In this document: piece by piece, positions 34,582-43,432 of the stretch
Layout: every line of letters begins with the position of its first letter
How positions within the stretch are numbered: the stretch's first letter is position 1
Assembly: GCA_003144015.1 (NCBI GenBank)
Contig: QFWS01000004.1
Location: 124,001 to 188,000, forward strand
From: Flavobacteriaceae bacterium LYZ1037
GTDB lineage: Bacteria; Bacteroidota; Bacteroidia; Flavobacteriales; Flavobacteriaceae
DNA length: 64,000 nucleotides
Direction of reading: 5' to 3'
Notes under the pieces: generated by a model
The model's input: the letters and a program-made list of their open reading frames with translations, nothing else
The model's database searches: none
What the model was told of the DNA's origin: nothing
Position numbers and translations under genes: made by a program

Positions 34582-35056
34582 TGTCTTGTTCCTTCTTCTT
34601 GCTATAATTATGGTTTCTTGCGACTCTAATCAAGTGTTTGACACATATAAGTCTGTTCCAAATAAATGGCATAAAGATTCCATAATTAGTTTTAAAATAC
34701 ATCCACCAGACACCTTAAATCCGTATAACTTATATGTTAATCTTAGAAATAATAACAACTATAAATATAGTAACTTGTTTTTAATTGTTGAGATGAAATT
34801 TCCACATGGAAAAACCATTAAAGATACTTTAGAGTATAAAATGGCAAAACCTAATGGCGAATTTTTAGGCACAGGATTTGCTGAGGTAAAAGAAAACAAA
34901 TTGTGGTATAAAGAAAACGTTGTTTTTAAAGAATCTGGAGAATACCAAGTAAACATTCAACAGGCTATGAGAGAAAATGGCAAAGTAAATGGAGTTGTTA
35001 ATTTAGAAGGGATTACAGATATTGGATTTAGAATAGAAAAACCAGCTGCAAAATAA
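34571..35056 (+). CDS. gldH: Gliding motility lipoprotein GldH
   Basis: 161 residues from the ATG at 34571; an upstream frame extension to 34490 lies within ricT and is not protein-like. The lipobox is 'IIMVSC' with Cys17. The mature domain carries 'NLYVNLRNNNNYKYSNLFLI' and 'KFPHGKTIKDTLEYKMA', matching GldH as I remember it. GldH is needed for gliding in Flavobacterium johnsoniae and for stability of the motility machinery. It overlaps ricT by 11 bases and is followed 4 bases later by the PBP gene, so all three form one operon. Confidence 0.88.
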   Translation: MRNSVLFLLLAIIMVSCDSNQVFDTYKSVPNKWHKDSIISFKIHPPDTLNPYNLYVNLRNNNNYKYSNLFLIVEMKFPHGKTIKDTLEYKMAKPNGEFLGTGFAEVKENKLWYKENVVFKESGEYQVNIQQAMRENGKVNGVVNLEGITDIGFRIEKPAAK

Positions 35057-35060
35057 AAGA

Positions 35061-37400
35061 ATGGCTAAAGCACAAAAAAAACAAAAACAAAAAAATCAAG
35101 ATTTCTCAAGCTATGTTAGATGGTTTTGGAAATTATTTATGACAGGTATCTTATTGGTAGTTATGATGTTTTTATTAGCATCATGGGGCGTTTTTGGAGA
35201 GCTTCCCGATTATACTATATTAGAAAACCCTAAAACAAATTTAGCGACCGAAATTATTTCTTCCGATGGAAAAACCTTAGGGAAATTTTATTTTAATGAT
35301 AACCGAACTCCAGTAGGTTATGATGAATTGCCACAACATTTAGTCGATGCCCTAATTGCCACAGAAGATGCCCGTTTCTATTCACACTCGGGAATAGATG
35401 CTCGTGGAACCTTGAGAGCCTTTTTCTTTTTAGGTAAAAGAGGTGGAGCAAGTACTATTTCACAACAATTAGCACGACAATTATTTGTAGGTGTTCGTTC
35501 AAAAGGAATGGATAAGTACACTCAAAAAATAAAAGAATGGATTATTGCTACCAAATTAGAAAGGCAATACACCAAAGAAGAAATTATTGCCATGTATTTT
35601 AATATTTACGATTTTGGTAATAATGCAGATGGTATCCGTTCGGCTGCCAGTATATATTTTGATAAAGAACCCAAAGAGTTAGACACCAAAGAATCAGCAA
35701 TGTTGGTTGGGATGTTCAAAAACTCATCACTTTATAACCCAAGAGATCATAGAAATCCAATAGGCACTAGAAACAGACGTAATGTGGTTTTATCTCAAAT
35801 GGAGAAATACGATTATATTTCTGAAAAAGTCATGGATTCTCTTCAAAAAACAGAGTTAGGATTGCGCTATTCACCACAATCGCATCGAGATGGCATAGCA
35901 ACATATTTTAGAGCTTATTTAGATGGCTTTATGAAAGATTGGATTAAAAATAATCCAAAACCAGATGGCGAAAAATACAATCTGTATGGAGATGGTTTAA
36001 AAGTATACACAACCATCGATTCACGAATGCAAAAATATGCCGAAGATGCTGTACAACAACACATGCCAAGGCTCCAGGCAGAATTCGATCATCAAAACAC
36101 ACCAGATAGAAATCCAACAGCGCCATTTTTAGAATTAAACCAATCTGAAATCGATGCGCTTATGAAACGTTCCATGAAGCAAAGTGAGCGTTGGAGACAC
36201 ATGAAATACGATTTAAAAATTGACGAAGATGAGATTATTGCGTCTTTTAATAAACCAACACAAATGACCATCTTTTCATGGAAAGGAGATATAGATACCA
36301 TTATGAAACCCATGGATTCTATGCGATATTATAAGTCATTTTTACATACAGGTATGATGTCTATAAATCCGCAAACCGGACATGTTAAAGCATGGGTTGG
36401 AGGTGTAAACTATAAGCATTTTCAATACGACCACGTAAAACAAAGTCGCAGACAAGTAGGTTCTACATTTAAACCATTTGTATATGCAACGGCTATAGAT
36501 CAATTACATTTATCACCTTGTGATGAATTACCAAACACACAAATAACTATTGAAGCTGGAAAATTTGGAAATCCAGATCCTTGGACACCTAAAAATTCCG
36601 ATGGACAATATGGAGGTTCTCGTACTTTAAAAAGTGCTTTGGCAAATTCTATAAATACTATTACAGCCAGATTAATGGATAAAGTGGGGCCACAACCAGT
36701 AGTCGATTTGGTTAAAAAACTAGGAGTAGAAGCAGAGATTCCTGTGGTGCCTTCTATTGCTTTAGGAACTGCAGATTTAAGTGTGTATGAAATGGTTGGA
36801 GCCTATGCCACTTTTGCTAATAAAGGAGTTTATACCAAACCAGTTATGGTTACACATATTGAAGATAAAAACGGCACGATTCTATATCAGTTTACCCCAG
36901 AAACCAGAGATGTGCTAAGCGAAGAAGCTGCTTATGTAACGGTAAAACTTATGGAAGGTGTTACCGAAGGTGGATCAGGAACCAGATTAAGAACCAAAGG
37001 TGCCGATGCTTATCGTGCAGATTACAGGGAGATTATTACAGGTTACCCTTACGAATTTAAAAACCCCATAGCAGGTAAAACTGGAACGACGCAAAATCAA
37101 AGCGATGGTTGGTTTATGGGAATGGTGCCCAATTTAGTAACTGGTGTTTGGGTTGGAGCCGAAGATAGAGCTGCACATTTTAGAACCATTACTTATGGTC
37201 AAGGAGCAGCCATGGCATTGCCTATTTGGGGAGTTTATATGAAAAGCTGTTATGAAGATAAAGATTTAGAGATTTCCACTTCAGACTTCGAGAAACCATT
37301 AGAACTTTCTATAGAAGTAGATTGTACCAATTATAATCCAGATGAAAATTCCGATTCAAATATGCCTGACGTGGAAGTACCAGATGAATTGGATTTTTAA
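35061..37400 (+). CDS. Class A penicillin-binding protein (PBP1A type)
   Basis: 779 residues. A basic cytoplasmic tail and one membrane helix (about 22-44) precede the glycosyltransferase domain, with Glu102 in 'EDARFYSHSG' and 'GGASTISQQLARQLF' (128-142). The transpeptidase motifs are S-T-F-K (Ser468-Lys471), S-I-N (530-532) and K-T-G (673-675). It polymerises and cross-links peptidoglycan. The C-terminus is acidic. The downstream sequence keeps only half of a terminator hairpin. Confidence 0.96.
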   Translation: MAKAQKKQKQKNQDFSSYVRWFWKLFMTGILLVVMMFLLASWGVFGELPDYTILENPKTNLATEIISSDGKTLGKFYFNDNRTPVGYDELPQHLVDALIATEDARFYSHSGIDARGTLRAFFFLGKRGGASTISQQLARQLFVGVRSKGMDKYTQKIKEWIIATKLERQYTKEEIIAMYFNIYDFGNNADGIRSAASIYFDKEPKELDTKESAMLVGMFKNSSLYNPRDHRNPIGTRNRRNVVLSQMEKYDYISEKVMDSLQKTELGLRYSPQSHRDGIATYFRAYLDGFMKDWIKNNPKPDGEKYNLYGDGLKVYTTIDSRMQKYAEDAVQQHMPRLQAEFDHQNTPDRNPTAPFLELNQSEIDALMKRSMKQSERWRHMKYDLKIDEDEIIASFNKPTQMTIFSWKGDIDTIMKPMDSMRYYKSFLHTGMMSINPQTGHVKAWVGGVNYKHFQYDHVKQSRRQVGSTFKPFVYATAIDQLHLSPCDELPNTQITIEAGKFGNPDPWTPKNSDGQYGGSRTLKSALANSINTITARLMDKVGPQPVVDLVKKLGVEAEIPVVPSIALGTADLSVYEMVGAYATFANKGVYTKPVMVTHIEDKNGTILYQFTPETRDVLSEEAAYVTVKLMEGVTEGGSGTRLRTKGADAYRADYREIITGYPYEFKNPIAGKTGTTQNQSDGWFMGMVPNLVTGVWVGAEDRAAHFRTITYGQGAAMALPIWGVYMKSCYEDKDLEISTSDFEKPLELSIEVDCTNYNPDENSDSNMPDVEVPDELDF

Positions 37401-37441
37401 ATTTTTACTATAATTGAAACCTATCTAAAAAGTAAATTGTT

Positions 37442-37471
37442 TGTCAAACTGAACTTGTTTCAGTTTCTCAT
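37442..37471 (+). repeat. Dispersed intergenic repeat, copy 6 (palindromic variant)
   Basis: TGTCAAACTGAACTTGTTTC followed by AGTTTCTCA contains a perfect inverted repeat AAACTGAA / TTCAGTTT. It keeps the TGTCA...TCTCA ends of the family. Confidence 0.55.
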
Positions 37472-37594
37472 AAACTATGTATGTTGGTAAGTTAAGATTC
37501 AAAAACAAATCCATAATAACATTTCTCACCTTTTAGAATGGCTTTTTTTATTTTCTCTCCTTTTTTTTCAATTAAACACTTTTTATAATTGTAA

Positions 37595-37611
37595 TTACGG
37601 AAAAACCGTAA
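37595..37611. promoter_or_regulatory. TTACGG inverted repeat upstream of the C10 peptidase
   Basis: TTACGGAAAAACCGTAA is a 6-bp inverted repeat with a 5-base centre. It differs by one base from the reverse complement of the element at 43454-43470, upstream of the M4 peptidase gene. A transcription-factor operator is the likely reading. Confidence 0.5.
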
Positions 37612-37815
37612 CTGTTTTTGCAATTATTCGATGAACGGTATAAGTTTCTTAAAAAAACTTGCATAAATAGTATTTTTTTTTTTTTTAGTTTTAACCTGTT
37701 GAAAGCAATGGTATTGAGTTTTGAAGTCTTAAATAAGTTGTTTGAAACTCGATTTAATTTCGTTTTTTTCTCCCAAAAAGAGGATTAATAGCATAAATCT
37801 CTAAAATTTAAATTT

Positions 37816-39135
37816 ATGAAAAAAACCAAATTACTAAACAAATTATCATTACTTTTAATTGCAACAACGTTAACTTTAAATTCTTGTAGTGATGAAGAAT
37901 ATAAAGAAAGTTTTAATTCGAATGAAACTCAAATTTCTCAAGGAATTGAAATAACTGAAGATATCGCTGTAGAAGTTGCCCTAAATTTTTACAATAGAAC
38001 TTACAACCCCAGACAAAAATTATCAGGAAACGAACAACAAGCTTCAAGAGTAGCCTCTACTGAAATCATTAAAGACTTTAACGACGAAACGGGGATTTAT
38101 ATTGTTAGTATGGAGCCAGAAGGTTTTGTATTAGTGACTTCAAATTCAAAAAATGTTCCTATTGCTGGACATTCAGAAACTGGCACTTTTGAATTTAGCG
38201 AAAATTCTCCAGATGGATTAAAAAGTTGGATTGCAGAAAACATTATCTTTAACGATATGTTGGAAGCCAGAGAGCCCATAGAAGAAATTGATAAACAATG
38301 GTACTACTTATCAGAAGGTAGAATGCCATATCCTGGAGATGGAGAAGGAAATGGAGAAACTCCAGACCACACTGTAAGGTATAGCCATACAGTAAATGAA
38401 CAAGTGGGACCATTAATGCAAACAACTTGGAGACAAGGTTATCCATATAGTTATTATACGCCAAACAATAATCCAACTGGGTGTGTTGCTGTAGCTATGG
38501 CACAAATAATGCGCTACCACGAATGGCCAAATACGTTTAATTGGTCAATAATGCCAAATTATTCTACTTTTACTGGTACACCAAGTGCTGGAAGTTTAGA
38601 AGTAGCTTCACTAATGTCAGATATTGGCCCTAATGTAAATATGCAATATTCAGAAATTGAATCTGGAGCTTATTCTGAAGATGCACTTTATGCTTTGGTA
38701 AATAATTATGGTTATTCTTCAACAGCAAATTATTCTGATTATAATTTTAGTACTGTAAAACAAGAAATAAAAATGTATAACCGTCCCGTATACATGGATG
38801 GCTTTCATGCTTATGATACCGAAACAACTGGTTGGTGGTTCTGGGAAGATACAGATATAACTTATACAATTGGCCACGCTTGGGTTAGTGATGGGTATAA
38901 ACAACAGTATGATGTATATATCCATAACGAAGGTACAGTGTATGAATATACACAGCAGGAAAATAGATACGAATGGTTGTATATGAATTGGGGTTGGGGT
39001 CTATATTATGGAGGAAATGGATGGTTTTATAAAAATTTTATTAATAATAACGGGACCACAATAAATGTTGATGGAATTGAAGTAAATCCAAATTTTCAAT
39101 ACCATAGAAAATGTATCTACAGCATAAAAAAATAA
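37816..39135 (+). CDS. C10-family cysteine peptidase (streptopain-like) lipoprotein
   Basis: 439 residues. A lipoprotein signal ('TTLTLNSCSDE', Cys24) is followed by an inhibitory propeptide of the SpeB kind (about 45-150, 'IYIVSMEPEGFVLVTSNSKN'), then the papain-fold catalytic domain with Cys223 in 'PTGCVAVAMAQIMRYHEWP' and His354 in 'GHAWVSDGY', and 'LYMNWGWG'. It is related to streptopain and the Bacteroides Bfp enzymes. It probably sits on the cell surface. A small lipoprotein gene follows by 18 bases and could encode a cognate inhibitor. The upstream region carries an inverted repeat and a T14 tract. Confidence 0.9.
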   Translation: MKKTKLLNKLSLLLIATTLTLNSCSDEEYKESFNSNETQISQGIEITEDIAVEVALNFYNRTYNPRQKLSGNEQQASRVASTEIIKDFNDETGIYIVSMEPEGFVLVTSNSKNVPIAGHSETGTFEFSENSPDGLKSWIAENIIFNDMLEAREPIEEIDKQWYYLSEGRMPYPGDGEGNGETPDHTVRYSHTVNEQVGPLMQTTWRQGYPYSYYTPNNNPTGCVAVAMAQIMRYHEWPNTFNWSIMPNYSTFTGTPSAGSLEVASLMSDIGPNVNMQYSEIESGAYSEDALYALVNNYGYSSTANYSDYNFSTVKQEIKMYNRPVYMDGFHAYDTETTGWWFWEDTDITYTIGHAWVSDGYKQQYDVYIHNEGTVYEYTQQENRYEWLYMNWGWGLYYGGNGWFYKNFINNNGTTINVDGIEVNPNFQYHRKCIYSIKK

Positions 39136-39153
39136 CCTATAAATATAATTATT

Positions 39154-39654
39154 ATGAAAAATCCAATTATTTTATTTTTATTAGGAGTGATAATGATTTC
39201 TTGCAATTCAGATGATGAAAACAACCATTCTCCAAGTTATTATAATCTTGAAACTGGTGTCGAATTCAAAGTGTCATCACCTACTGGAGTTGATTTATTG
39301 AACCCCAATAACGCTAACGCTTATTTGGCAGAGAACATTAAAATTTATTATTTAAGAAATAGTGAAATTGAAGAAATTTATAACCCCAATATGACTTCAC
39401 CTCGCAATTTTTCTATCATTTCGCCTGAAGACACTGGAGAAGATTTTTATTTTATTGGTGTTGGGTTAAACAGTTATGGGCTTGAAAATACCATTACTTA
39501 TATAGAATGGAACGACACAGATACAGATACCATTAGAGCTAATTTTATTTCTGGAGATAATTATACTGTTATTACTAAAGCCTGGTATAATGAGGAACTA
39601 ATTTTTGATAAGGATATTATTCCAGAAACTGTGCCTGAAATTATTAAAGATTAA
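39154..39654 (+). CDS. Small lipoprotein, candidate inhibitor of the C10 peptidase
   Basis: 166 residues. 'LLGVIMISCNSDDEN' is a lipobox with Cys17. The mature part looks like a beta-sandwich ('ENTITYIEWNDTDTDTIRAN') with no motif I recognise. It is 18 bases behind the C10 peptidase and ahead of a strong terminator, so the two form a closed pair. In Bacteroides fragilis, C10 peptidase genes are linked to small inhibitor (Bfi) genes; a similar role here is inference only, since I cannot test similarity. Confidence 0.55.
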   Translation: MKNPIILFLLGVIMISCNSDDENNHSPSYYNLETGVEFKVSSPTGVDLLNPNNANAYLAENIKIYYLRNSEIEEIYNPNMTSPRNFSIISPEDTGEDFYFIGVGLNSYGLENTITYIEWNDTDTDTIRANFISGDNYTVITKAWYNEELIFDKDIIPETVPEIIKD

Positions 39655-39688
39655 AGAAATTTATTCCAAAATCTATACATATTAAATT

Positions 39689-39716
39689 AGCCATTCTTTT
39701 TAGAATGGCTTTTTTA
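39689..39716 (+). terminator. Terminator of the C10 peptidase operon
   Basis: A 9-bp perfect stem AGCCATTCT / AGAATGGCT (39689-39697, 39702-39710) with loop TTTT and a following T run. Its right half recurs at 37531-37548. Confidence 0.88.
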
Positions 39717-39751
39717 TTTCGTATTTTTCCACTACAAAAAATAACAATAAC

Positions 39752-40453
39752 ATGATTAATAAAAAAGTGGCTAACGTTCATGAAGCCCTTCAAGGGGTTT
39801 CAGATAATATGACCTTTATGCTTGGTGGTTTTGGGCTTTGTGGTATTCCAGAAAACAGTATTAATGAGCTTGTAACATTAAACCTAAAAGGATTGACTTG
39901 CATATCTAACAATGCTGGTGTGGACGATTTTGGTTTGGGATTACTGCTTCATAAAAAGCAAATAAAAAAAATGATTTCTTCTTATGTAGGTGAGAACATG
40001 GAATTCGAACGCCAAATGTTAAGTGGCGAGTTGGATGTGGAATTGGTGCCACAAGGAACATTAGTAGAACGTTGTCGTGCTGCACAATCTGGTTTTCCTG
40101 CTTTTTTTACACCTGCAGGTTATGGAACAGAAGTGGCAGAAGGCAAAGAAGTTCGAGAATTTAATGGAAAAATGTACATCTTGGAACATGCCTTTAAAGC
40201 CGATTTTGCTTTTGTAAAAGCATGGAAAGGCGATGCTGCTGGAAATTTGGTGTTTAAGGGTACAGCTAGAAATTTCAATCCAGCCATGTGTGGTTCTGCA
40301 AAAATTACGGTTGCTGAAGTCGAAGAATTGGTTCCTGTAGGAACTTTGGATCCTAATCAAATTCATATTCCAGGTATTTTTGTACAACGTATTTTTCAAG
40401 GTGAAACCTACGAAAAACGTATTGAACAACTTACAGTAAGACAAAGAAGTTAA
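39752..40453 (+). CDS. scoA: 3-oxoacid CoA-transferase subunit A
   Basis: 233 residues. Typical features are the N-terminal '[20 protein letters not shown]', the glycine-rich '[16 protein letters not shown]' and '[20 protein letters not shown]'. With subunit B it moves CoA from succinyl-CoA to acetoacetate or another 3-oxoacid, in ketone body or butyrate-type metabolism. It is followed by subunit B after a 78-base gap containing a dispersed repeat, an unusually wide gap for such a tight pair. Confidence 0.94.
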   Translation: MINKKVANVHEALQGVSDNMTFMLGGFGLCGIPENSINELVTLNLKGLTCISNNAGVDDFGLGLLLHKKQIKKMISSYVGENMEFERQMLSGELDVELVPQGTLVERCRAAQSGFPAFFTPAGYGTEVAEGKEVREFNGKMYILEHAFKADFAFVKAWKGDAAGNLVFKGTARNFNPAMCGSAKITVAEVEELVPVGTLDPNQIHIPGIFVQRIFQGETYEKRIEQLTVRQRS

Positions 40454-40482
40454 AAGTTATAAGTGCTAAAATTAAAATGATA

Positions 40483-40512
40483 TGTCACACTGAGAGCAGT
40501 CGAGGTGTCTGA
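40483..40512 (+). repeat. Dispersed intergenic repeat, copy 7
   Basis: TGTCACACTGAGAGCAGTCG followed by AGGTGTCTGA is a variant with ACAC/GTGT arms, lying between the two CoA-transferase subunit genes. Confidence 0.6.
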
Positions 40513-40531
40513 TTAAAACAAAGATTAAATT

Positions 40532-41188
40532 ATGGCTTTAGATAAAATAGGAATTGCAAAACGTATAGCAAAAGAAGTAAAAGATGGCTATTATGTCAAT
40601 CTAGGAATTGGTATTCCAACCTTGGTGGCTAATTATGTAAGAGATGATATAGAAGTGGAATTTCAAAGTGAAAATGGCATTCTAGGAATGGGACCTTTTC
40701 CGTTGGAAGGCGAAGAAGATGCCGATCTTATTAATGCAGGTAAACAAACTATTACAGCCTTACCTGGAGCTAGTTTTTTCGACTCGGCTATGAGTTTTTC
40801 TATGATTCGTGGACAACATGTTCATCTAACCATTCTTGGAGCCATGGAGGTATCTGAAAATGGCGATATAGCCAATTGGAAAATTCCAGGAAAAATGGTA
40901 AAAGGTATGGGAGGCGCCATGGATTTAGTGTCTAGTGCCGAAAACATTATTGTAGCCATGATGCATACCAATAAAGCTGGAGAATCTAAATTGCTTAAAA
41001 GTTGTAGTCTGCCTTTAACAGGCGTTGGCTGCGTTAAAAAAATTGTGACTAATATGGCAGTGCTTGAGGTAACAAATCAAGGTTTTAAATTATTAGAACG
41101 AGCACCTGGCGTCTCTGTTGAAGCTATTAAAATAGCGACTGAAGGAACTTTAATTGTAGAAGGCGATATTCCTGAAATGAGTTTATAA
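40532..41188 (+). CDS. scoB: 3-oxoacid CoA-transferase subunit B
   Basis: 218 residues. The catalytic glutamate is Glu47 in 'FQSENGILGMGPFP'; it forms the enzyme-CoA thioester. Other family blocks are 'DLINAGKQTITALPGASFFD' and 'GAMEVSENGDIANWKIPGK'. It works with subunit A encoded just upstream. The operon ends at a long perfect terminator (41271). Confidence 0.95.
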   Translation: MALDKIGIAKRIAKEVKDGYYVNLGIGIPTLVANYVRDDIEVEFQSENGILGMGPFPLEGEEDADLINAGKQTITALPGASFFDSAMSFSMIRGQHVHLTILGAMEVSENGDIANWKIPGKMVKGMGGAMDLVSSAENIIVAMMHTNKAGESKLLKSCSLPLTGVGCVKKIVTNMAVLEVTNQGFKLLERAPGVSVEAIKIATEGTLIVEGDIPEMSL

Positions 41189-41270
41189 TAAATAATGTTC
41201 TTATGATTATTTCTTTAAACGAATTCCATTTGTCCATAATTCATTAAGAACCTTTTATAATTAGAACTAA

Positions 41271-41316
41271 AATACCTCGAATATTTAATAAATAATATTC
41301 GAGGTATTGTGTTTTT
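41271..41316 (+). terminator. Terminator of the CoA-transferase operon
   Basis: A 15-bp perfect stem AATACCTCGAATATT / AATATTCGAGGTATT (41271-41285, 41294-41308) with an 8-base loop is followed by GTGTTTTTA. Confidence 0.88.
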
Positions 41317-41515
41317 ATAGATTTAATTTAAATATCAAAAGCAATAATATATGTGGGAATATTCCTAATAATATATCTTAAATGTTAAAATTTTATGTAT
41401 TTCAACGATTTATTATGTATTTAAGCTGAACAACTCAAAAAAAGTTTCATATTAGCAGAACCAAATCGAAACAAACTAATTAACCGAGTTCTTTAAAGTA
41501 TTGAATTTATAATTT

Positions 41516-41607
41516 GCCCCAAATCTATTATAAGTTTAACCTTAAAGAAGTAGACCCCAAATCTACCAAAAACCTTATTTAATTATGAATTTTGCCCCAA
41601 ATCTACC
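41516..41607 (+). repeat. Three direct repeats of a CCCCAAATCTA core
   Basis: GCCCCAAATCTA (41516-41527), ACCCCAAATCTACC (41554-41567) and GCCCCAAATCTACC (41594-41607) are spaced by 38 and 40 bases. Copies 1 and 3 share a TTTG just before. They do not form a CRISPR array; origin or function unknown. Confidence 0.6.
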
Positions 41608-41707
41608 TAAACAACCTACTAATTACGAGAGCAAACTTTATGCAAGTTTGCAAAGTACAGGACGCTTTATTAAAAGTCTTATGTATTTAACTAAAAAGAT
41701 ATTCATG

Positions 41708-43396
41708 CTATAATCCTTTTGGGATGGCATGAATTAATTTTTTGGTGTAGTTTCTCTTCGGATTCTGGTAAATAACATCAGCATCATCCATTTCTTCAAT
41801 CTGTCCTTGATTCATTACAATTAACTGATCTGACATGTATTTTACCACAGCCAAATCGTGTGAAATAAAAATATATGTAAATCCAAAGTTTTCTTTTAAG
41901 TTGTTTAATAAATTAAGCACTTGTGCTTGAACAGAAATATCCAAAGCAGAAACAGACTCATCGCAAATTATCAATTTAGGTTCTAAAGAGATTGCTCTAG
42001 CAATTCCAATACGCTGTCTTTGTCCTCCAGAAAATTCATGAGGATATCTGTTGAAAAAGGTATCGTCCAAACCTACTTTCAATAATAAATCTAAAACCAT
42101 TTCCTTTCTCTCTTTTTCCGATTTTCCAATCCCATGAACTTTCATAGGTTCCATGATGGCTTTACCAACAGGAATTCTAGGATTTAAAGACGCATAAGGA
42201 TCTTGAAAAATAATTTGAATGTCTTTTCTTAGTTTTCTAATGGCTTTTTTTGAGAGTTTGGTAATATCTACTCCATGATATAGTATTGAGCCAGAAGTGG
42301 CTTTATCCAATTGTAAAACGGCATTTGCCAAAGTAGACTTTCCACAACCAGATTCTCCAGCCAAACCAAGTGTTTCTCCTTCGTATAATTTAAAACTCAC
42401 CTGATTTACTGCTTTAAAAACTTCAGGCTTTGAAAACCATCCAGATTTTGATACATATGTTTTTTCAAGATTTATAACCTCTAGTAGTGGTGTTTTTGAA
42501 TAAATGTTTTCGTGAAACAATTTTCTGTCTTCACTTGAAACAATGGTCTTATCCGTTGTGTCGTTCATAAAGTCTTTAATCGTTGGAAGTCTTCTTAATC
42601 TTATATCCAAAGAAGGTTTGGAGTTGATTAAAGCTTTGGTATAAATGTGTTCAGGATTTTTAAAAATAGTTTTAACAGGACCTTGTTCAACAATTGCTCC
42701 TTGATACATAACTAGAATTCTATCTGAAATTTCAGATACCAAAGACAGGTCGTGTGAAATAAAAATAATACTCATGTCTTCTTCAGCTTGCAATTGTTTT
42801 AAAAGCAGAATAATCTCTTTTTGAACAGTAACATCCAATGCAGTTGTTGGTTCATCTGCTATAAGTATATTTGGTTTGCATGCAATTGCCATAGCAATCA
42901 TAACCCGTTGTTTTTGTCCCCCAGAAATTTCATGAGGATAGGCATTAAAAACACGTTTTGGGTTAGGAAGCTTCACTTTCTCAAAAAGTAAATAGGTTTC
43001 ATCTTTAGCTTCTTTTTTTGTCAGTTTAGTATGTTGTAATAATATTTCTTGAACCTGTTTTCCACAAGTCATCGAAGGGTTTAATGAGCTCATAGGTTCC
43101 TGAAAAATCATGGCAATATCATGGCCTCTAATTTTTTGAAGCTTCTTAGAACCTATTTGAGTTAAATCAACTCCTTTAAAGAAAATACTACCATAAGTTA
43201 TTTTAGAAATATTTTCAGGAAGTAAACCAAGTATAGCAAGCGAGGACACAGATTTTCCTGAGCCAGATTCTCCAACTATTCCCAAAATTTCATTTGTATT
43301 TAATTGAAAGGAAATATCCTTGATAATTTCCTTATCAACCTTATTGGAAAAAAATGAAATAGATAAGTTGTTAATTGATAATAAAGATGCTTCCAT
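41708..43396 (-). CDS. Fused oligopeptide ABC transporter ATPase (OppD-OppF type)
   Basis: 562 residues with two ABC ATPase domains in tandem. Domain 1 has Walker A 'GESGSGKS' (42-49), signature 'ISGGQKQR' and Walker B 'ILIADEPTT'. Domain 2 has Walker A 'GESGCGKS' (347-354), 'FSGGQRQR' and 'LIICDESVS'. Each is followed by the oligopeptide-family C-terminal element ('HIYTKALINSKP', 'NYTKKLIHAIPKG'). It powers import of peptides or similar solutes. The permease and binding-protein genes are not adjacent. It is divergent from the M4 peptidase gene. Confidence 0.95.
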   Translation of the reverse strand: MEASLLSINNLSISFFSNKVDKEIIKDISFQLNTNEILGIVGESGSGKSVSSLAILGLLPENISKITYGSIFFKGVDLTQIGSKKLQKIRGHDIAMIFQEPMSSLNPSMTCGKQVQEILLQHTKLTKKEAKDETYLLFEKVKLPNPKRVFNAYPHEISGGQKQRVMIAMAIACKPNILIADEPTTALDVTVQKEIILLLKQLQAEEDMSIIFISHDLSLVSEISDRILVMYQGAIVEQGPVKTIFKNPEHIYTKALINSKPSLDIRLRRLPTIKDFMNDTTDKTIVSSEDRKLFHENIYSKTPLLEVINLEKTYVSKSGWFSKPEVFKAVNQVSFKLYEGETLGLAGESGCGKSTLANAVLQLDKATSGSILYHGVDITKLSKKAIRKLRKDIQIIFQDPYASLNPRIPVGKAIMEPMKVHGIGKSEKERKEMVLDLLLKVGLDDTFFNRYPHEFSGGQRQRIGIARAISLEPKLIICDESVSALDISVQAQVLNLLNNLKENFGFTYIFISHDLAVVKYMSDQLIVMNQGQIEEMDDADVIYQNPKRNYTKKLIHAIPKGL

Positions 43397-43432
43397 ATTA
43401 GGTATAAAAGTAGTTAATATATTCGAAAAAAT

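Larger units (their letters stand above)
37401..37815. other. Intergenic region with several short elements
   Basis: 415 bases without a convincing gene. In order it holds a dispersed repeat (37442-37471), a half-terminator TTTTAGAATGGCTTTTTT (37531-37548) identical to part of the terminator at 39689, an inverted repeat TTACGG-N5-CCGTAA (37595-37611), and a run of 14 T (37673-37686). A 26-codon frame from 37708 is unconvincing. Confidence 0.7.
41189..41707. other. Intergenic region with terminator and three direct repeats
   Basis: 519 bases. After the terminator (41271-41316) the rest is AT-rich and holds three copies of a CCCCAAATCTA core at 41516, 41555 and 41594. A 42-codon frame (41585-41713) contains the third copy. 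Nothing else is recognised. Confidence 0.6.

Noticed and set aside
37708-37788. A 26-codon frame before the C10 peptidase gene
   Set aside because: No signal, no composition bias and no terminator of its own; length is expected by chance.
40061-40444. A 127-codon minus-strand frame opposite the CoA-transferase A gene
   Set aside because: It is antisense to a well-conserved gene, has a Cys/Phe/Ser-rich composition with no recognisable domain and no start context.
41516-41607. Possible CRISPR array
   Set aside because: Repeat cores are only 11-14 bases, copies are three, flanks differ and no cas genes are near.
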